NCBI GenBank assembly: GCA_025362705.1 | Contig: JANYFH010000072.1 | Coordinates: 1 to 7,488, forward strand | DNA from: Betaproteobacteria bacterium | GTDB taxonomy: Bacteria > Pseudomonadota > Gammaproteobacteria > Burkholderiales > Usitatibacteraceae | Reading direction: 5' to 3' | Length of the DNA: 7,488 nucleotides | Shown: in pieces, positions 6,152-7,488 of the stretch | Position numbering within the stretch: position 1 is the stretch's first letter | Layout of the letters: each line of letters starts with the position of its first letter | Position numbers and translations under genes: made by a program | Notes under the pieces: model-generated | Databases searched by the model: none | What the model was told of the DNA's origin: nothing | The model's input: the letters and a program-made list of their open reading frames with translations, nothing else

Positions 6152-7135
6152 GTGGAATACAGAAGACTCGGCCGTGCTGGCCTCAAGGTGTCGGCGCTTT
6201 CATTTGGTTCATGGGTGACCTACGGCAATCAGCTCGACGAATCAGCCGCGCTCAATCTGATGGCCGCTGCGCGCGATCAAGGCGTGAATTTTTTCGATAA
6301 CGCAGAAGTTTATGCCAACGGTAAATCCGAATTGCTCATGGGCGCAGCGCTCAAAAAACTCGGCTGGGATCGACTGACTTATGTAGTCACCACTAAGTTT
6401 TTCTGGGGATTGCCTGCAAAATTTGGCGATGGTGTGAACGAAAAAAACACGCTGAACCGAAAGTATCTGTTGCAGGCTATCGACGCATCGCTGGCGCGTT
6501 TGCAACTGGATTATGTCGACATTGCCTACTGCCATCGGCCCGATCCAAACACGCCGCTTGAAGAAACGGTGTTCGCGATGCACGACATGGTTGCGCGCGG
6601 CAAGGCAAGCTACTGGGGAACCTCGGAATGGAGTGCGGCCGACATCATGGGTGCCTGGCACATCGCCGACAAGCACCATCTGCACAAACCCATCGTCGAA
6701 CAGCCCGAATACAATTTGTTTCACCGCAAAAAAGTCGAACGCGAATATGCACGGCTGTACGCAGAAATCGGCCTCGGCACCACTATCTGGAGTCCGCTTG
6801 CATCGGGCTTGCTCACCGGAAAATATGCCAAAGGCGTGCCTGCCGACAGCCGCGGCAGCCTGAAAAACATGGCGTGGATGCACGAGAGCCTGCTTGACCC
6901 GGCCAAGAACGCAATTGTTGCCAATCTTGGCGTACTCGCGCAGGATATCGGTTGCACCACGGCGCAACTGGCAATTGCCTGGTGCCTGAAGAATCCTAAC
7001 GTGTCGACCGTCATTACCGGTGCCTCGCGCGTGGAGCAGGTGGCTGAAAACATGAAGGCGCTGGCAATCGTGCCCAAACTTACGTCGGACGTGATGGCCC
7101 GCATCGCAGCAATCTTTCAGGAGGTTCACGAATGA
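6152..7135 (+). CDS. Aldo/keto reductase, voltage-gated K+ channel beta-subunit-like (Kv-beta family)
   Basis: The 327-aa product is a TIM-barrel NADPH-dependent oxidoreductase that closely follows the Kv-beta branch of aldo/keto reductases. The opening YRRLGRAGLKVSALSFGSWVTYG, FFDNAEVYANGKSE, YCHRPDPNTPLEETV, YWGTSEWS, WSPLASGLLTGKY and TAQLAIAWCLKN all have direct Kv-beta counterparts. The tetrad is Asp49, Tyr54, Lys82 and His128. The first three match Kv-beta2 Asp85, Tyr90 and Lys118 at a constant offset of 36. The position of Kv-beta Asn158 is His here, as in ordinary AKRs. About six extra residues lie between 86 and 98. The C-terminal GASRVEQVAENMKAL is the NADPH phosphate-binding end. 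GTG 6152 is chosen from AAGGA at 6139-6143 and the family N-terminus. Likely an aldehyde reductase; the substrate is unknown. Confidence 0.93.
   Translation: MEYRRLGRAGLKVSALSFGSWVTYGNQLDESAALNLMAAARDQGVNFFDNAEVYANGKSELLMGAALKKLGWDRLTYVVTTKFFWGLPAKFGDGVNEKNTLNRKYLLQAIDASLARLQLDYVDIAYCHRPDPNTPLEETVFAMHDMVARGKASYWGTSEWSAADIMGAWHIADKHHLHKPIVEQPEYNLFHRKKVEREYARLYAEIGLGTTIWSPLASGLLTGKYAKGVPADSRGSLKNMAWMHESLLDPAKNAIVANLGVLAQDIGCTTAQLAIAWCLKNPNVSTVITGASRVEQVAENMKALAIVPKLTSDVMARIAAIFQEVHE
7119..7124 (+). promoter_or_regulatory. Strong Shine-Dalgarno fixing the start of the last gene
   Basis: AGGAGG lies inside the end of the aldo/keto reductase gene, 7 nt before ATG 7132. It is the best ribosome binding site in the window. 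It favours ATG 7132 over the in-frame ATGs at 7147 and 7150. Confidence 0.7.
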
Positions 7136-7488
7136 CAGCTGACCCGATGATGACAGGTACGTTTTCCACCAAGGAGCTCGAGCGTACTGCGATACCACGC
7201 CCATACGCAGGAGATCTTAATCTGCGGCTCGATCAGGCGTGGCGCATTCTTAACTTGAACCAGGATTTGATTCGCTCGGCCGACCAGAAAATATATCTGC
7301 TGATCGTCATGTCCACCCTGCTGGTTTCCTACGTGGCCGCCAATATCGACAAGATCAACAAGCTGGGACCGCTGCAATACGGACTGATGGCGGTGTTCAT
7401 CCTCGTCACCGGGGCATTCTATTTTTTTGCGCTATCCACGTTGTTCCCGCGCAAGAGCCCGGCGTTGGCAAAGGAGAATGCGAGCCTG
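7132..7488 (+). CDS. Partial membrane protein resembling the Pycsar effector (PycTM, DUF5706) domain
   Basis: The frame opens at ATG 7132, overlaps the reductase stop as ATGA, and stays open to the window edge (119 codons, no stop). A 28-residue N-terminal tail precedes a soluble helix (LNLRLDQAWRILNLNQDLIRSADQK). Two membrane helices follow, at about 54-70 (IYLLIVMSTLLVSYVAAN) and 83-105 (YGLMAVFILVTGAFYFFALSTLF), and then PRKSP. A helix ending in I(R)xADQK just before a membrane span, plus a second span ending in a Leu/Phe-Pro-Arg, is the pattern I associate with DUF5706. In Pycsar antiphage systems this domain forms the membrane effector that is activated by cyclic CMP or cyclic UMP. The partner cyclase would have to lie beyond the window; none is seen here. 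Stand-alone relatives with unknown roles also exist. The open frame and helices are direct observations; the family call is from memory of motifs. Confidence 0.68.
   Translation, partial: MTADPMMTGTFSTKELERTAIPRPYAGDLNLRLDQAWRILNLNQDLIRSADQKIYLLIVMSTLLVSYVAANIDKINKLGPLQYGLMAVFILVTGAFYFFALSTLFPRKSPALAKENASL

Noticed and set aside
6242..7204. Long - strand open frame of 320 codons opposite the aldo/keto reductase
   Set aside because: It is the antisense shadow of a clear AKR gene, and its translation has no recognisable domain and is rich in Cys and His as expected for such shadows.
3748..7488. A link between the c-di-GMP enzyme and the PycTM-like protein as one cyclic-nucleotide defence system
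   Set aside because: A 45-nt gap separates the two transcription groups, the GGDEF-EAL protein is an ordinary c-di-GMP enzyme, and Pycsar effectors respond to cyclic CMP or UMP.

Overview
The window looks like a chromosomal segment from a Pseudomonadota bacterium, most likely beta- or gammaproteobacterial. The basis is moderately GC-rich coding, a PAS-PAS-GGDEF-EAL signalling protein, and a dispersed-repeat-type palindrome built on CCCTCTCCC/GGGAGAGGG. Genus cannot be read from the sequence. All intact genes are on the + strand. There is no tRNA, rRNA, CRISPR array or transposase. No stretch longer than about 230 bases lacks a gene.

Layout. (1) 1-921: a 3' scrap of uvrC on the - strand, cut off inside its first helix-hairpin-helix, lies back to back with an AlkD-family DNA glycosylase gene on the + strand. 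That gene is interrupted by a one-base frameshift near 333. (2) 922-1152: an intergenic region with a weak terminator-like hairpin and an extended -10 promoter candidate. (3) 1153-3599: a tightly packed four-gene cluster with gaps of 4 and 11 nt and one 4-nt overlap. It encodes a GlcG/HbpS-like (DUF336) protein, a triple zinc-ribbon protein, a benzil/sepiapterin-reductase-like SDR and a cysteine-cluster protein. Its theme is metals and redox, but no pathway can be named. (4) 3600-3747: an intergenic region carrying a palindromic repeat that can fold in two competing ways. (5) 3748-5868: a soluble PAS-PAS-GGDEF-EAL protein that could both make and degrade c-di-GMP. (6) 5914-7488: a second compact operon. 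It holds a 78-aa protein of unknown function, a Kv-beta-like aldo/keto reductase, and, through a 4-nt ATGA overlap, the start of a two-helix membrane protein that resembles the Pycsar effector (PycTM, DUF5706) domain and runs off the window.

The strongest leads are the PycTM-like open gene at the right edge with its unusual Kv-beta-like partner, and the uvrC/alkD junction with its frameshift at the left edge. Family names come from remembered motifs, not from searches. The direct observations are reading frames, motifs, spacings and palindromes.
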